NCBI RefSeq assembly: GCF_016429155.1
Contig: NZ_JAELUC010000023.1
Coordinates: 1 to 53,727, forward strand
Source of the DNA: Pedobacter sp. ASV12
GTDB lineage: Bacteria; Bacteroidota; Bacteroidia; Sphingobacteriales; Sphingobacteriaceae
Length of the DNA stretch: 53,727 nt
Direction: 5' to 3'
Both the position numbers and the translations under genes were made by a program. Positions 41,727-50,102 of this stretch are shown here, in pieces. The stretch's first letter is position 1; every line of letters starts with the position of its first letter. The notes under the pieces are model-generated. The model saw nothing but the letters and a program-made list of their open reading frames with translations. It made no database searches and was not told the DNA's origin.

Positions 41727-41837
41727 GCTGGGATCACAAAACCGTTAAAAGCATCGTTTTCAGCTCCGTAATACATTAATTACCTAAGAAATGACTTTTT
41801 AAGGAGCAAAGCGCTTCGCAATCAAAAATAAGTAGGC

Positions 41838-41845
41838 TATATTTA
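41838..41845 (+). promoter_or_regulatory. Weak candidate -7 box for the patatin gene
   Basis: TATATTTA differs from TAnnTTTG by the last base and lies ~20 bases before the patatin ATG. No -33 element is evident. Confidence 0.25.
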
Positions 41846-41864
41846 CCCTTAGGCCAAATAGCTT

Positions 41865-42920
41865 ATGAAAAAGATACTTTCTATTGATGGTGGCGGGATA
41901 AGAGGCATCATACCTGGGATGTTGCTTGTAGCGCTCGAAGACAAACTGAAGCAGGAGAGCAAAAATCCAGATTCGGCCATTGTAGACTACTTCGATTTTT
42001 TTGCCGGAACCAGTACCGGTGGCATATTAACCTGTTTATTGCTTTGCCCATCGGAAGACCACCCAACCCGACCCAAATTTTCGGCGAGGGCAGCCTTGGA
42101 CCTTTACCTCGAGCATGGCAACGAAATCTTTAAAATGAGCTTGCTTAAGCGCATCAGAGCCAAGCTGGGTTTAGCTGGCGAGCGTTATAACAGCCAGATT
42201 TTTGAAGGCATCCTGAAAAAATATTTTGGTCAGACCAAACTAAGCCAGCTCATTAAGCCTTGCATCATCAGTGCCTATAACATCGAATTGCGCAAAACGC
42301 ATTTTTTTAGACAGCAAACCGCCATTACCCGTGGCGAGAGCAGGGATTTTTATTTGAAAGACGTATGCAGGGCCACTTCGGCTGCACCTACCTATTTTAG
42401 CGTGGCCGAAATCTATTCATTGGCCAATGTGCGCTATCCCTTGTTGGATGGAGGTGTTTTTGCCACCAATCCCGCGTTAAGCGGCCTGATCGAAGTAACC
42501 AAAGCCTACAACCAGACCAAAATAAACGATATCCACCTGTTTTCTTTGGGCACTGGCCGTTCCAGGAGGTCGTACGATTACGATCATTTTAAAAAGAGCA
42601 GTGCCATGGCCATCGTACCTGCGCTGATTGACATTATGATGAGCGGCGTGGCCGAAACCAGCGATTTTTTTCTGGAACAGCTTTTCCACTCGGTAGGGAA
42701 GGAAAAAAACTACATTCGCATAGAGCCAGATAGCTTAGAAAGTATCAAGGAAGGTTTAGATGCGGCCAATCCATCGAACATTCAAAAACTAGTGGCCTTG
42801 GGCGACAGAACTGTCAGCGAAAACGATTTGTTGCTTACCCAAATAGCGCGCTTTTTGATAGAAGAAGAAAGACGCAGTACCAGTAAAATGCCCTGGGATT
42901 TCTTGAAACACCGTAATTAG
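41865..42920 (+). CDS. Patatin-like phospholipase
   Basis: A 351-residue lipid acyl hydrolase that probably releases fatty acids from phospholipids or neutral lipids in the cytoplasm or at the membrane; no signal peptide. The oxyanion motif is SIDGGGIRGI (6-15), the nucleophile is Ser50 in GTSTGG and the dyad aspartate is Asp195 in LDGGVFATNPAL, so the Ser-Asp dyad is intact. Length and motif form resemble CapV-type effectors of CBASS defence, but no cyclic-nucleotide synthase or accessory genes are nearby. A housekeeping or signalling lipase is more likely. Confidence 0.93.
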   Translation: MKKILSIDGGGIRGIIPGMLLVALEDKLKQESKNPDSAIVDYFDFFAGTSTGGILTCLLLCPSEDHPTRPKFSARAALDLYLEHGNEIFKMSLLKRIRAKLGLAGERYNSQIFEGILKKYFGQTKLSQLIKPCIISAYNIELRKTHFFRQQTAITRGESRDFYLKDVCRATSAAPTYFSVAEIYSLANVRYPLLDGGVFATNPALSGLIEVTKAYNQTKINDIHLFSLGTGRSRRSYDYDHFKKSSAMAIVPALIDIMMSGVAETSDFFLEQLFHSVGKEKNYIRIEPDSLESIKEGLDAANPSNIQKLVALGDRTVSENDLLLTQIARFLIEEERRSTSKMPWDFLKHRN

Positions 42921-42945
42921 GCTTTCCTGCCATGGTCGCAATCCG

Positions 42946-43278
42946 CTAAGAAAGCTGTTCTTCAACCGTGGCGTCGGGTGCATTTTTCTTAACCGATTCA
43001 ATGCCGTTATCCCTTCCAGAAGCACTTTCATACATTTGGCTATTGCCTATAATCTCGCCATTGCCGGCTTTCAGTACAAAATAATGCTTGTCGTTGGTTG
43101 AGGTTTTCCTTTCATAGCGGTTATCGTCGTGCGCATTTTTTCTAACCGATTCGATTCCGCTGTTGCAGGAAGCCTTGCTCGAGTAGCCCTGGCTTGTTAA
43201 AATGATTTCACCATTTCCAGCTTTGAGGTTAAACTGGAAGTCTCCATTGTTCCTGGTCGAGATGACAAATTTTCCCAT
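42946..43278 (-). CDS. DUF1508 (YegP-like) protein, two repeats
   Basis: A 110-residue protein made of two tandem DUF1508 units: GKFVISTRNNGDFQFNLKAG with GIESVRKNA, then DKHYFVLKAGNGEIIGNSQM with GIESVKKNA. Each is a small beta-sheet plus helix, and the pair folds as one YegP-type domain. Function is unknown, though some members are stress-induced. I start at the ATG ending at 43278 (MGKFVIS); eight extra residues are possible upstream. Confidence 0.9.
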   Translation of the reverse strand: MGKFVISTRNNGDFQFNLKAGNGEIILTSQGYSSKASCNSGIESVRKNAHDDNRYERKTSTNDKHYFVLKAGNGEIIGNSQMYESASGRDNGIESVKKNAPDATVEEQLS

Positions 43279-43337
43279 AGCTATAAGTTTTAAGTTTTCC
43301 ACTTAAATTTAAAAAGATATGGAATAAAAAGCAAATG

Positions 43338-44654
43338 CTATTTAACCTGGTCGCGGTCTAGCGACGAGCTTTCCCTGGTGTCTTTCATGCTTACATAAAC
43401 AATCAACGAAAGAAATATACAAGCGGTAATGTACCAGTAGTAATACGATTCGTGGCCCCAATCTTTAAACTGCAGGGCGATGTATTCGGCAGTGCCACCA
43501 AAAACCGCAACGGTTAAGGCATAGGGCAAGCCAACTCCCAAGGCGCGTATCTCGGCCGGAAAGAGCTCTGCTTTTACGATGGCGTTGATGCTGGTATAGC
43601 CGCTTACGATAATGAGAGCAACCATTAGCAAAAAGAAAGCCTGCCACTGCGACGAAGTTTGGCTCAAGGTAGTAAGCAAGGGAACGGTGCCCAATGTGCC
43701 CAGCACACCGAAGCTGATGAGCAAAGGCTTGCGGCCAATCCGGTCAGAAAGTGCGCCAAATACAGGTTGCAGACAAGCAAAAATAAACAAGGTGGCAAAC
43801 GACATCAGCGTAGATTGCTCTTTGCTCAGGTGTACGGTATTGACCAAGAATTTTTGCATGTAAGTGGTATAGGTATAAAAGGCCAGAGTGCCGCCCAATG
43901 TTAGGCCAATAACTTTCATGACGGCTTTGGGGTGTTTGAGCAGCTCTTTAAGGGTTCCTTTTCGGCTAGGCTTTACGTGCGCCTGATTTTCGAAGGCTTG
44001 GGTTTCTTCCAGGTTTTTTCGGAGGTAGAGCGCAACCAGCGAAAGTAAAGCTCCGAAAATAAACGGAATGCGCCAGCCCCAGGCCAATATTTCGGCTTCT
44101 GTTAAAAACAGTTGCTGCAAGGCCAATTGTATGGCAAGGGCTAATAGCTGACCACCGATTAAGGTTACATATTGAAAGCTCGAGTAAAAGCCGCGCCGGT
44201 TTTTGCTGGCCATTTCGCTCAGGTAGGTAGCAGATACGCCATACTCGCCACCCACGCTCAAGCCCTGCATCAGGCGGGCGGTTAACAGCAAAACAGGTGC
44301 AAAAATACCGATGCTTTGATAGGTTGGTATAAGTGCAATGAGCAACGAACCTAACGACATGAGCAGTACCGAAAGGGTCATCGACTGTTTTCGGCCAATC
44401 CTGTCGGCAATGCGGCCAAACAGATAGCCACCCAGCGGACGCATCAAAAAGCCCAAGGCAAAAATACCTGCCGTGTTGAGCAGCTGCACCGTTGGGTTGC
44501 CCTTTGGAAAAAACGAAGCCGAAAAGTAGATGGCAAAAGCCGTGTAGGCATACCAATCGTACCATTCTACCAAATTTCCTATCGATCCGCCAAATATGGC
44601 CTTGAGCTTTTTGGCAGAGATCTGGTCGTGGTTGCTGGCAACAGGATTTTTCAT
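43338..44654 (-). CDS. MFS transporter, metabolite:H+ symporter (MHS) family
   Basis: A 438-residue twelve-helix permease. MHS hallmarks are GSIGNLVEWYDWYAYTAFA at the first helix (~24-42), GYLFGRIADRIGRKQSM in the loop between helices 2 and 3, RLMQGLSVGGEYG at helix 4, and FGALSDRIGRKPLL after helix 8. The family includes alpha-ketoglutarate (KgtP), proline/betaine (ProP) and citrate carriers; this copy looks closest to KgtP-type dicarboxylate carriers, but the substrate is inferred. Divergent from a GNAT/VOC pair. Confidence 0.9.
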   Translation of the reverse strand: MKNPVASNHDQISAKKLKAIFGGSIGNLVEWYDWYAYTAFAIYFSASFFPKGNPTVQLLNTAGIFALGFLMRPLGGYLFGRIADRIGRKQSMTLSVLLMSLGSLLIALIPTYQSIGIFAPVLLLTARLMQGLSVGGEYGVSATYLSEMASKNRRGFYSSFQYVTLIGGQLLALAIQLALQQLFLTEAEILAWGWRIPFIFGALLSLVALYLRKNLEETQAFENQAHVKPSRKGTLKELLKHPKAVMKVIGLTLGGTLAFYTYTTYMQKFLVNTVHLSKEQSTLMSFATLFIFACLQPVFGALSDRIGRKPLLISFGVLGTLGTVPLLTTLSQTSSQWQAFFLLMVALIIVSGYTSINAIVKAELFPAEIRALGVGLPYALTVAVFGGTAEYIALQFKDWGHESYYYWYITACIFLSLIVYVSMKDTRESSSLDRDQVK

Positions 44655-44757
44655 TATGCTAAGATATTACATTAAATGGATGAACCTGCCTAACCGGGTT
44701 AAACGATGAAGAAGTACTTAGGTAAAAAAATGGATAGAAGGGCACAACGTGGTCTAA

Positions 44758-45354
44758 ATGAACGATATTAGTGCCATGATAAGTGCGTCAATTCAGGATA
44801 AGGCAAGAGTGGTAGAAATACTCAGCGCCTCTTTTGACCAGAATAAAAGCGTAAACCAGTTGGTCAAACAAGATGGCAGACGACTGCAGCGGATTAAAAT
44901 GCTGATGGGGTATGCTTTTGATGAATGTATGGAATTTGGTCAGGTGGTCATCTCTAAAGACCGGGATTGTTGCGCACTGGTGCTTTTTGATGAGCGAAAA
45001 CACTTTAGCTTCCGCTCGCTTTTCAGGGACTTGAAGCTTACGCTTTTCATAGCTGGGCTTGGCAATATTGGTCGCGTAATGACCAAAGAAAAAATGGTGA
45101 AGCAAGCCCATCAGGAGCTTGCCCAAGGCAAACCAACTTATCACCTCTGGTTTATTGGAGTCGATCCATCAGTACAGGGCCAAGGCGAAGGATCGCACCT
45201 GCTAACGGCTTTACTGGCCGAAAGCAAGGCGTTGGGTCGTTTGTTGCTTTTAGAAACCTCAACCGAAAAAAACCTGCCTTTTTATGCCAAGTTCGGTTTA
45301 AAGATATATAAGGAAATAGATGCAGGCTATCCAATCTATCTCTTGAGCTATTGA
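44758..45354 (+). CDS. GNAT family N-acetyltransferase
   Basis: A 198-residue acetyltransferase. The acetyl-CoA-binding core is WFIGVDPSVQGQGEGSHLL (~138-156), which fits the GNAT V/IxxxxQxxGxG/A motif. It is followed by LLLLETSTEKNLPFYAKFGL (motif B, ~165-188). The N-terminal ~130 residues are longer than a minimal GNAT fold and helix-rich. Substrate unknown. It is followed at short distance by a VOC protein on the same strand, so the two are probably one transcript. Confidence 0.9.
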   Translation: MNDISAMISASIQDKARVVEILSASFDQNKSVNQLVKQDGRRLQRIKMLMGYAFDECMEFGQVVISKDRDCCALVLFDERKHFSFRSLFRDLKLTLFIAGLGNIGRVMTKEKMVKQAHQELAQGKPTYHLWFIGVDPSVQGQGEGSHLLTALLAESKALGRLLLLETSTEKNLPFYAKFGLKIYKEIDAGYPIYLLSY

Positions 45355-45399
45355 TTTTTTAGCCTTCAAATGGCTAACTTGACCATTCGATTATCCTTT

Positions 45400-45750
45400 A
45401 TGAAAGTTAAGCGCATTGTTGCCAATATCCATACGGCAGAACTATCCAAAGCCAAGGTCTTTTACCAAGATATATTAGGCTTGGAATTGCTGATGGACCA
45501 AGGCTGGATTGCCACTTATGGCAACAGCAGTAAGATGGATGTCCAATTGAGTGTTATGCAGGAGGGCGGGTCGGGAACCGAAACACCCGATCTTTCTGTG
45601 GAGGTAGACAATGTTGACGAAGCCCTCGAATTGATGCAGGCCGCGCAGTTCCACATCGAATATGGTCCGGTTAACGAACCTTGGGGCGTACGCAGGTTCT
45701 ATGTGCGCGATCCTTTTGGGAAGTTGGTTAATATTTTGATGCATTTGTAG
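45400..45750 (+). CDS. VOC family (glyoxalase-like) protein
   Basis: A 116-residue vicinal-oxygen-chelate fold protein made of two beta-alpha-beta-beta-beta units: KRIVANIHTAELSKAKVFYQ with LGLELLMDQGWIATYG, and LSVEVDNVDEALELMQAAQF ending RRFYVRDPFGKLVNIL. Members include glyoxalases, dioxygenases and bleomycin or fosfomycin resistance proteins; the end DPFGKLVNI is the generic form, so no specific activity can be assigned. I start at the ATG at 45400; an in-frame ATG at 45370 adds ten residues. Confidence 0.87.
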   Translation: MKVKRIVANIHTAELSKAKVFYQDILGLELLMDQGWIATYGNSSKMDVQLSVMQEGGSGTETPDLSVEVDNVDEALELMQAAQFHIEYGPVNEPWGVRRFYVRDPFGKLVNILMHL

Positions 45751-45862
45751 GATTTTTACAGCCAACAATGAGTATAGCAAGCAAGCCACAGAAATCTGTT
45801 AAACTGTGCCTTGTTTGTTGTGCTGTGGGGCATGCTACACTAATATGAGCCCATCCAGGTAA

Positions 45863-45870
45863 TATTTTTG
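45863..45870 (+). promoter_or_regulatory. Candidate -7 box for the ion-channel gene
   Basis: TATTTTTG matches TAnnTTTG exactly, ~55 bases before the proposed TTG start. No TTTG occurs at the expected -33 distance. Confidence 0.3.
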
Positions 45871-45924
45871 CATAGCTATAGTTTTATCGGAGCTAACTCT
45901 TATTTTTAAATAAAAATAATTGTC

Positions 45925-46902
45925 TTGAAAAATAACTGCCGTTATGTAACACTTTACCTTTACATCCTATTGCTTTCGCTGTATGGTACCGTGGCCTTTG
46001 CCCAAAAATCAAAGCCCGATACCGTAAAGGCTGGCATCTATGTAACCAGCATCCACGACATTAATTTTAAGGACAAAGAGTACACGGTCGATTTTTGGCT
46101 TTGGCTCAAATACAAAAACAAGGACTTCGATTTTGTAAACAACCTCGAAATTCCGCAGGCCAAATCCATCAGCAAATCTTTTTCTACCCTCGATAGCACC
46201 GGGCACCGCATGTACCTGCTCATGAAAATCCAGTGCGTGATGAAAGATTCCTGGGCCATCAACAATTTTCCCTTCGATAAGCAGGCACTTCGCCTATCTA
46301 TAGAAAATTCGCAATTTGATAAAGATGCACTTGTTTTTGTACCCGATACAGTAGGCAAGCAATACGATCCCAGGTTTACGTTGCGGGGCTGGAATATCGA
46401 CAGTTTGACCTTAAAAAGCGCTGTCAAAAAATATGAAACCGCCTTTGGCGACGAAAGTATTAAGCCCGCACATACCGAATACAGCAGTTTTAAGGTGAAG
46501 ATCAATATCAGCAGAGATGCCCTTGGCCTGTTCCTGAAAATGTTTCTGGGGATGTATGTAGCATTTTTTATCGCATTGATGTGCTTTTTTATCCACGCCG
46601 ATAGCATCGATTCGCGTTTTGGCCTGAGTGTAGGCTCGCTTTTTGCCGTTATTGGCAACAAATATATTATTGATGGCTCTCTGCCTGATTCGAGCTCCTT
46701 TACCTTGGTGGATATGCTGCACGGTTTAACGCTGATTTTTATCCTTGTGGTAATCATCTGTACGGCCATTTCGCTTCAAATGATCAAGAAGGGGAAAGAT
46801 GCCAAGGCAGACCGCCTAGACCGTAGGTTTTTCTTGCTGCTTCTGGTCGCTTATGTATTGCTCAACGCATTTTTGATCATCAGGGCGGGCATACTCAGGT
46901 AA
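45925..46902 (+). CDS. Pentameric ligand-gated ion channel (Cys-loop superfamily) homologue
   Basis: A 325-residue protein with the architecture of prokaryotic channels such as GLIC and ELIC. A signal peptide ends VAFAQ (~27). A beta-sandwich extracellular domain spans ~32-195 and includes VKAGIYVTSIHDINFKDKEY and NNFPFDKQ (113-120), the place of the Cys-loop FPFD motif, without flanking cysteines as in other bacterial members. Four membrane helices follow: M1 ~200-223, M2 ~231-250 (SRFGLSVGSLFAVIGNKYII), M3 ~260-284 and M4 ~301-322. The M2-M3 loop GSLPDSSSF has the conserved proline. The start codon is TTG, as no ATG precedes the signal peptide after an in-frame stop at 45907. Confidence 0.82.
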   Translation: MKNNCRYVTLYLYILLLSLYGTVAFAQKSKPDTVKAGIYVTSIHDINFKDKEYTVDFWLWLKYKNKDFDFVNNLEIPQAKSISKSFSTLDSTGHRMYLLMKIQCVMKDSWAINNFPFDKQALRLSIENSQFDKDALVFVPDTVGKQYDPRFTLRGWNIDSLTLKSAVKKYETAFGDESIKPAHTEYSSFKVKINISRDALGLFLKMFLGMYVAFFIALMCFFIHADSIDSRFGLSVGSLFAVIGNKYIIDGSLPDSSSFTLVDMLHGLTLIFILVVIICTAISLQMIKKGKDAKADRLDRRFFLLLLVAYVLLNAFLIIRAGILR

Positions 46903-47268
46903 AAATCTAGAGGATTTTCGGCACACTCATTTCTAAGCAGGGGCTATGGCTGAGGAGGTGTAAAAATGCATCGACAATTAAACAGCTGCTCAAAATGCTA
47001 GGGACGGAGAGGCAATCTTTAAGCCCCCCAAATCAGGTTGAACATCGGCGGTCTTTCCGTCGCTTGCTCAAGAATAGAATAGCGCTTTCTTCATTGGGAT
47101 TTTGGAAGCCCTTCAGTCAAAAACCTGATTTCACATTAAAATCAATTGTCGTTGTTTTTGTTACAAATAAGCTTCCTTATCCGGTCTTTTTCTAGATCGA
47201 TGAAAATTAAACCCCATATATTTCGTGCCAAATGTATTTTTTTAATCAAAAGTTAAATAATTAAAAAA

Positions 47269-47339
47269 TTTGTGTAAAATATTCTACAATTTTTCAAGAT
47301 ATTGATGTAATATTTTACACAAAATGTAGAATATTTTAC
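47269..47339. repeat. Cluster of three inverted GTAAAATATT units
   Basis: TTTGTGTAAAATATT (47269-47283) is the exact reverse complement of AATATTTTACACAAA (47309-47323). The overlapping GTAAAATATTCTACA (47274-47288) is the exact reverse complement of TGTAGAATATTTTAC (47325-47339). So one 20-base left arm can pair perfectly with either of two right arms. This looks like a set of operator sites or a switchable RNA/DNA structure upstream of the T9SS surface operon. Confidence 0.75.
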
Positions 47340-47403
47340 CCTGTATCAATTTTTGTTCCTATTTTAGGAGAGAGAACTATTAATACACAAACGTCTCCCT
47401 ATT

Positions 47404-47411
47404 TATGTTTG
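47404..47411 (+). promoter_or_regulatory. Candidate -7 box for the surface-protein operon
   Basis: TATGTTTG matches TAnnTTTG exactly, 44 bases before the ATG at 47456 and 65 bases after the inverted-repeat cluster. No good TTTG lies ~19-21 bases upstream, so an activator may be needed. Confidence 0.4.
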
Positions 47412-47455
47412 GTTTAGGACATTTGCGCTCTTGCAATGCATGCTTTTTTTGAAAT

Positions 47456-50083
47456 ATGTATTGCGTTACGGTGCTAAATATATGGAAGCCATCAGGGCTA
47501 ACTTCACAGCGCTTGCTGTGCTGTCTGATCTTTGCTGCCCTTTCGTGTTTTGCATTGACAACCTTTGCAGAAGGTAGTAAAGATCTTTACCCTGCAGGAG
47601 CACAAGGTAATAGGGCCTTTCTGTATGCCAACATCGATGGTACCAACTATACAGACCGGTTTCCTTTTAAAACCAGGGGCGCCCATTTCGTTTATGCCAA
47701 ATCTGGCGAAACTATTGCCGTGGCCTCAAGTGCTATCGGGGTAAACAACGGGCGGATTGTCGTTACCTCGCCCGATGGAAATTCGACTACCTATAATGTG
47801 AGCGCTGGTGTTGGGCTTATTCCAAACCGAACAGCAGAGCTGTCGGGGCCGGGCGTGGGCTATACGCCTATCAGCATTTCGGTTGCTGCTGCGCGTACGG
47901 GCGTATGGATGGTCGAATTCCTGGCGCCTGTGGGCAATGGCAACAGTAGTGACATTACGCCACCAGATGTTTTGGCCGATGGAAACTGGACCCAATCTAC
48001 CGGCAATACCGCAAACTATATCGCCGCATGGGATGTATCGGTAAGAAATGTTGCGGGCACAGCTTGGCTAACAGGCCGTGTTTACACCAATGTTTTAAAC
48101 CTTGGAATCCGGAATAACTTTACCAGTAGTGCAAAAGGGTTTTATGTAACCAATTACATTCTTACCGAAGATGGAAGGGCGTACCGTGTAAAAACCAATG
48201 GCAACAATGGTTGGGCCTTTACGTTTTTTTCTAACAACAATGGTTTTGCCGTTGGAGGTGTAGCCACTTATAAGAGTTTAAATGCATCTACAACAGCTGC
48301 CCTTTCTGGCCTCCACGATCCAAGAACACTTGATGATGCCTTGAACAAAACCCATAAGATTTTTTACAACAAGCCCAATGCCGATCTTCCAGAAACGGTG
48401 CCGGCCTATATCAGTGCGGCCAATCAAACTACCTGGCTCAAAAAAACAGCCGTTTTGCCAGTCATTACCGATCTGAAATTTACTGGCATTGAGGGTAGCG
48501 ATGGAAAGATCAGTTATAAAGGGGCAAAAATTACTTTTACGGCTTCGGCATCAGGAAGCTACCAAATTACCATTCCCATGGCCAATGGTGCCGACCGGGT
48601 TATCAATGGTTCTGCCGTGGCAGGCGCTAACGAAGTATTTTGGGATGTAAAAGATGCCAATGGGAATTTCTTGCAGCCGGGGCCAATTTCACCGCTGGTG
48701 CAAACTTTTTTGCGGTCGGCCGAGGTTCACTTTCCATACATCGATATGGAAATCAACCCGCAGGGTTTGATCATCGAACTGATAGAAAATAATACGAGTT
48801 ACAATGTTAACCCTGCCAATCCCAATCCATCAGAATATAGCGATATTGTGTACTGGGACGACGTAAATATTACCAATGCAGGGGTTCCGGGCAGCAATAG
48901 TTCCAACCCGGTAACCAATTTAACCGGAGTAAGCAGCAATACCAACGGGCACAAGTTTGGTGCTTATAGCAATAGTAATCAATTTGGTGATGAGCGTTCG
49001 ATGGACACCTGGACCTATATCGAAAGTGGTAAAACTACCCAATTGGTCAATATCGAAATATTCAAGGCAGATTTAAAGATAGAATCGATCAGCCCAGATC
49101 TATCCAAGTACTTTTCAGACCGGACAATTACTTACACGGTTAAAGTACAAAATGCCGGCCCTTCGGCTGCTGATGGATCGCGTTTAGCCATTTCGTTGCC
49201 TGCCGGATTAACCATTGCCTCTGTAGCAGCGGCCAATCAAAGCGCGGGTGTAACGGTAAGCAATACCGTTACGGGCATACAGAATTATACCGCCACGCTG
49301 AACATGCCTAACCAAGGCACCATCGACGTTGTTATCGTAGCCACCTTTTCAGGAAGTTATAACCAAACATTCAGCAACGCAAAAGCGAGCATATTGAGGC
49401 CAGCCGATGTAGGCGACCCTGATGCCACGGGCAATAATGTTTTGGGTCCGGTAGATGCTGACGAGGAATGTTTAAATGGTGCGGCGTCTGGCGTTGGCCT
49501 TTGCAACAACATTAAATACAATACGGTTAATGGCCAGGAAGTATGCCAAGGGAGTAGCATTGCGGCCGTTAGCTATCCGTTATCGGCAGATGGTACACAA
49601 TTTGAAAATTCGACGCTTCCAGCAGGCTTAAGTTCACAGGATGCAGGCGGCAATCGGACGATTAGCGGTGCCTTATCATCGTCAGGCGTACAAACTTTCT
49701 ATATCAAAACGCTGAATACCAAAAGAACGCAAACCAATGTGATCTTGAGGTCTAATGTTTTGCCAACTGCCACTACAGATGGTCCGTTAAGCGTTTGCGT
49801 TGACGCCACCGATAACCCAGTTGTTAGTTTTAAGGGCACTGGTGCCACAGGCGCTTATGAATTTAGCTATACAATTAACAACGGCAGCACACAAACCGTT
49901 GCAACAGCTTCGGGATCGGACACGGCAACGGTGCCTATACCTGTAAATAGTGCCGGCGTACTTACCTATAAGCTGGTGTCGGTCAAAGACCTGGCCACGG
50001 GCTGTAGTCAGGCAATGAATGCAAGTGTTGCTGTTAATGTTCAGCCCAAACCCACAAAAGCACATATTCAATTAAATAATTAA
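47456..50083 (+). CDS. Large exported DUF11-containing surface protein
   Basis: An 875-residue exported protein. The signal peptide is unusually long (hydrophobic core LLCCLIFAALSCFALTTFA, cleavage near residue 39). It is followed by an all-beta region (NRAFLYANIDGTNYTDRFPF, GVWMVEFLAPVGNGNSSD) and a DUF11/'conserved repeat' Ig-like domain at ~538-640 (ADLKIESISPDLSKYFSDRT, TYTVKVQNAGPSAADGSRLA). Ig/PKD-type modules end at NVQPKPTKAHIQLNN. No C-terminal T9SS sorting domain is present, although the fourth gene of the operon is a T9SS-associated PorP/SprF protein. Likely a surface adhesin or matrix component that is held by a partner. Confidence 0.8.
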   Translation: MYCVTVLNIWKPSGLTSQRLLCCLIFAALSCFALTTFAEGSKDLYPAGAQGNRAFLYANIDGTNYTDRFPFKTRGAHFVYAKSGETIAVASSAIGVNNGRIVVTSPDGNSTTYNVSAGVGLIPNRTAELSGPGVGYTPISISVAAARTGVWMVEFLAPVGNGNSSDITPPDVLADGNWTQSTGNTANYIAAWDVSVRNVAGTAWLTGRVYTNVLNLGIRNNFTSSAKGFYVTNYILTEDGRAYRVKTNGNNGWAFTFFSNNNGFAVGGVATYKSLNASTTAALSGLHDPRTLDDALNKTHKIFYNKPNADLPETVPAYISAANQTTWLKKTAVLPVITDLKFTGIEGSDGKISYKGAKITFTASASGSYQITIPMANGADRVINGSAVAGANEVFWDVKDANGNFLQPGPISPLVQTFLRSAEVHFPYIDMEINPQGLIIELIENNTSYNVNPANPNPSEYSDIVYWDDVNITNAGVPGSNSSNPVTNLTGVSSNTNGHKFGAYSNSNQFGDERSMDTWTYIESGKTTQLVNIEIFKADLKIESISPDLSKYFSDRTITYTVKVQNAGPSAADGSRLAISLPAGLTIASVAAANQSAGVTVSNTVTGIQNYTATLNMPNQGTIDVVIVATFSGSYNQTFSNAKASILRPADVGDPDATGNNVLGPVDADEECLNGAASGVGLCNNIKYNTVNGQEVCQGSSIAAVSYPLSADGTQFENSTLPAGLSSQDAGGNRTISGALSSSGVQTFYIKTLNTKRTQTNVILRSNVLPTATTDGPLSVCVDATDNPVVSFKGTGATGAYEFSYTINNGSTQTVATASGSDTATVPIPVNSAGVLTYKLVSVKDLATGCSQAMNASVAVNVQPKPTKAHIQLNN

Positions 50084-50102
50084 TAAAAAAGCATCCAAAA
50101 CA

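Larger units (their letters stand above)
46903..47455. other. Intergenic region before the surface-protein operon
   Basis: A 553-bp gap. It holds a widely spaced inverted repeat AAATCAGGTT (47030-47039) / AACCTGATTT (47122-47131), a strongly AT-rich segment with three inverted 15-bp units (47269-47339) and a candidate promoter -7 box (47404-47411). A 66-codon frame at 46995-47195 has no protein-like features. Confidence 0.65.

Noticed and set aside
41865..43278. CBASS-type defence system around the patatin
   Set aside because: No CD-NTase, ubiquitin-like or HORMA/TRIP13 accessory genes are nearby; the neighbour is a DUF1508 protein.
46995..47195. 66-residue frame on + after the ion-channel gene
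   Set aside because: No conserved-looking segment, mixed composition, and it spans an intergenic inverted repeat.
47269..47323. Invertible promoter (phase switch) between the 15-bp arms
   Set aside because: Only 25 bases separate the arms, too short for known Bacteroidota invertase substrates, and no recombinase gene is near; operator sites are more likely.
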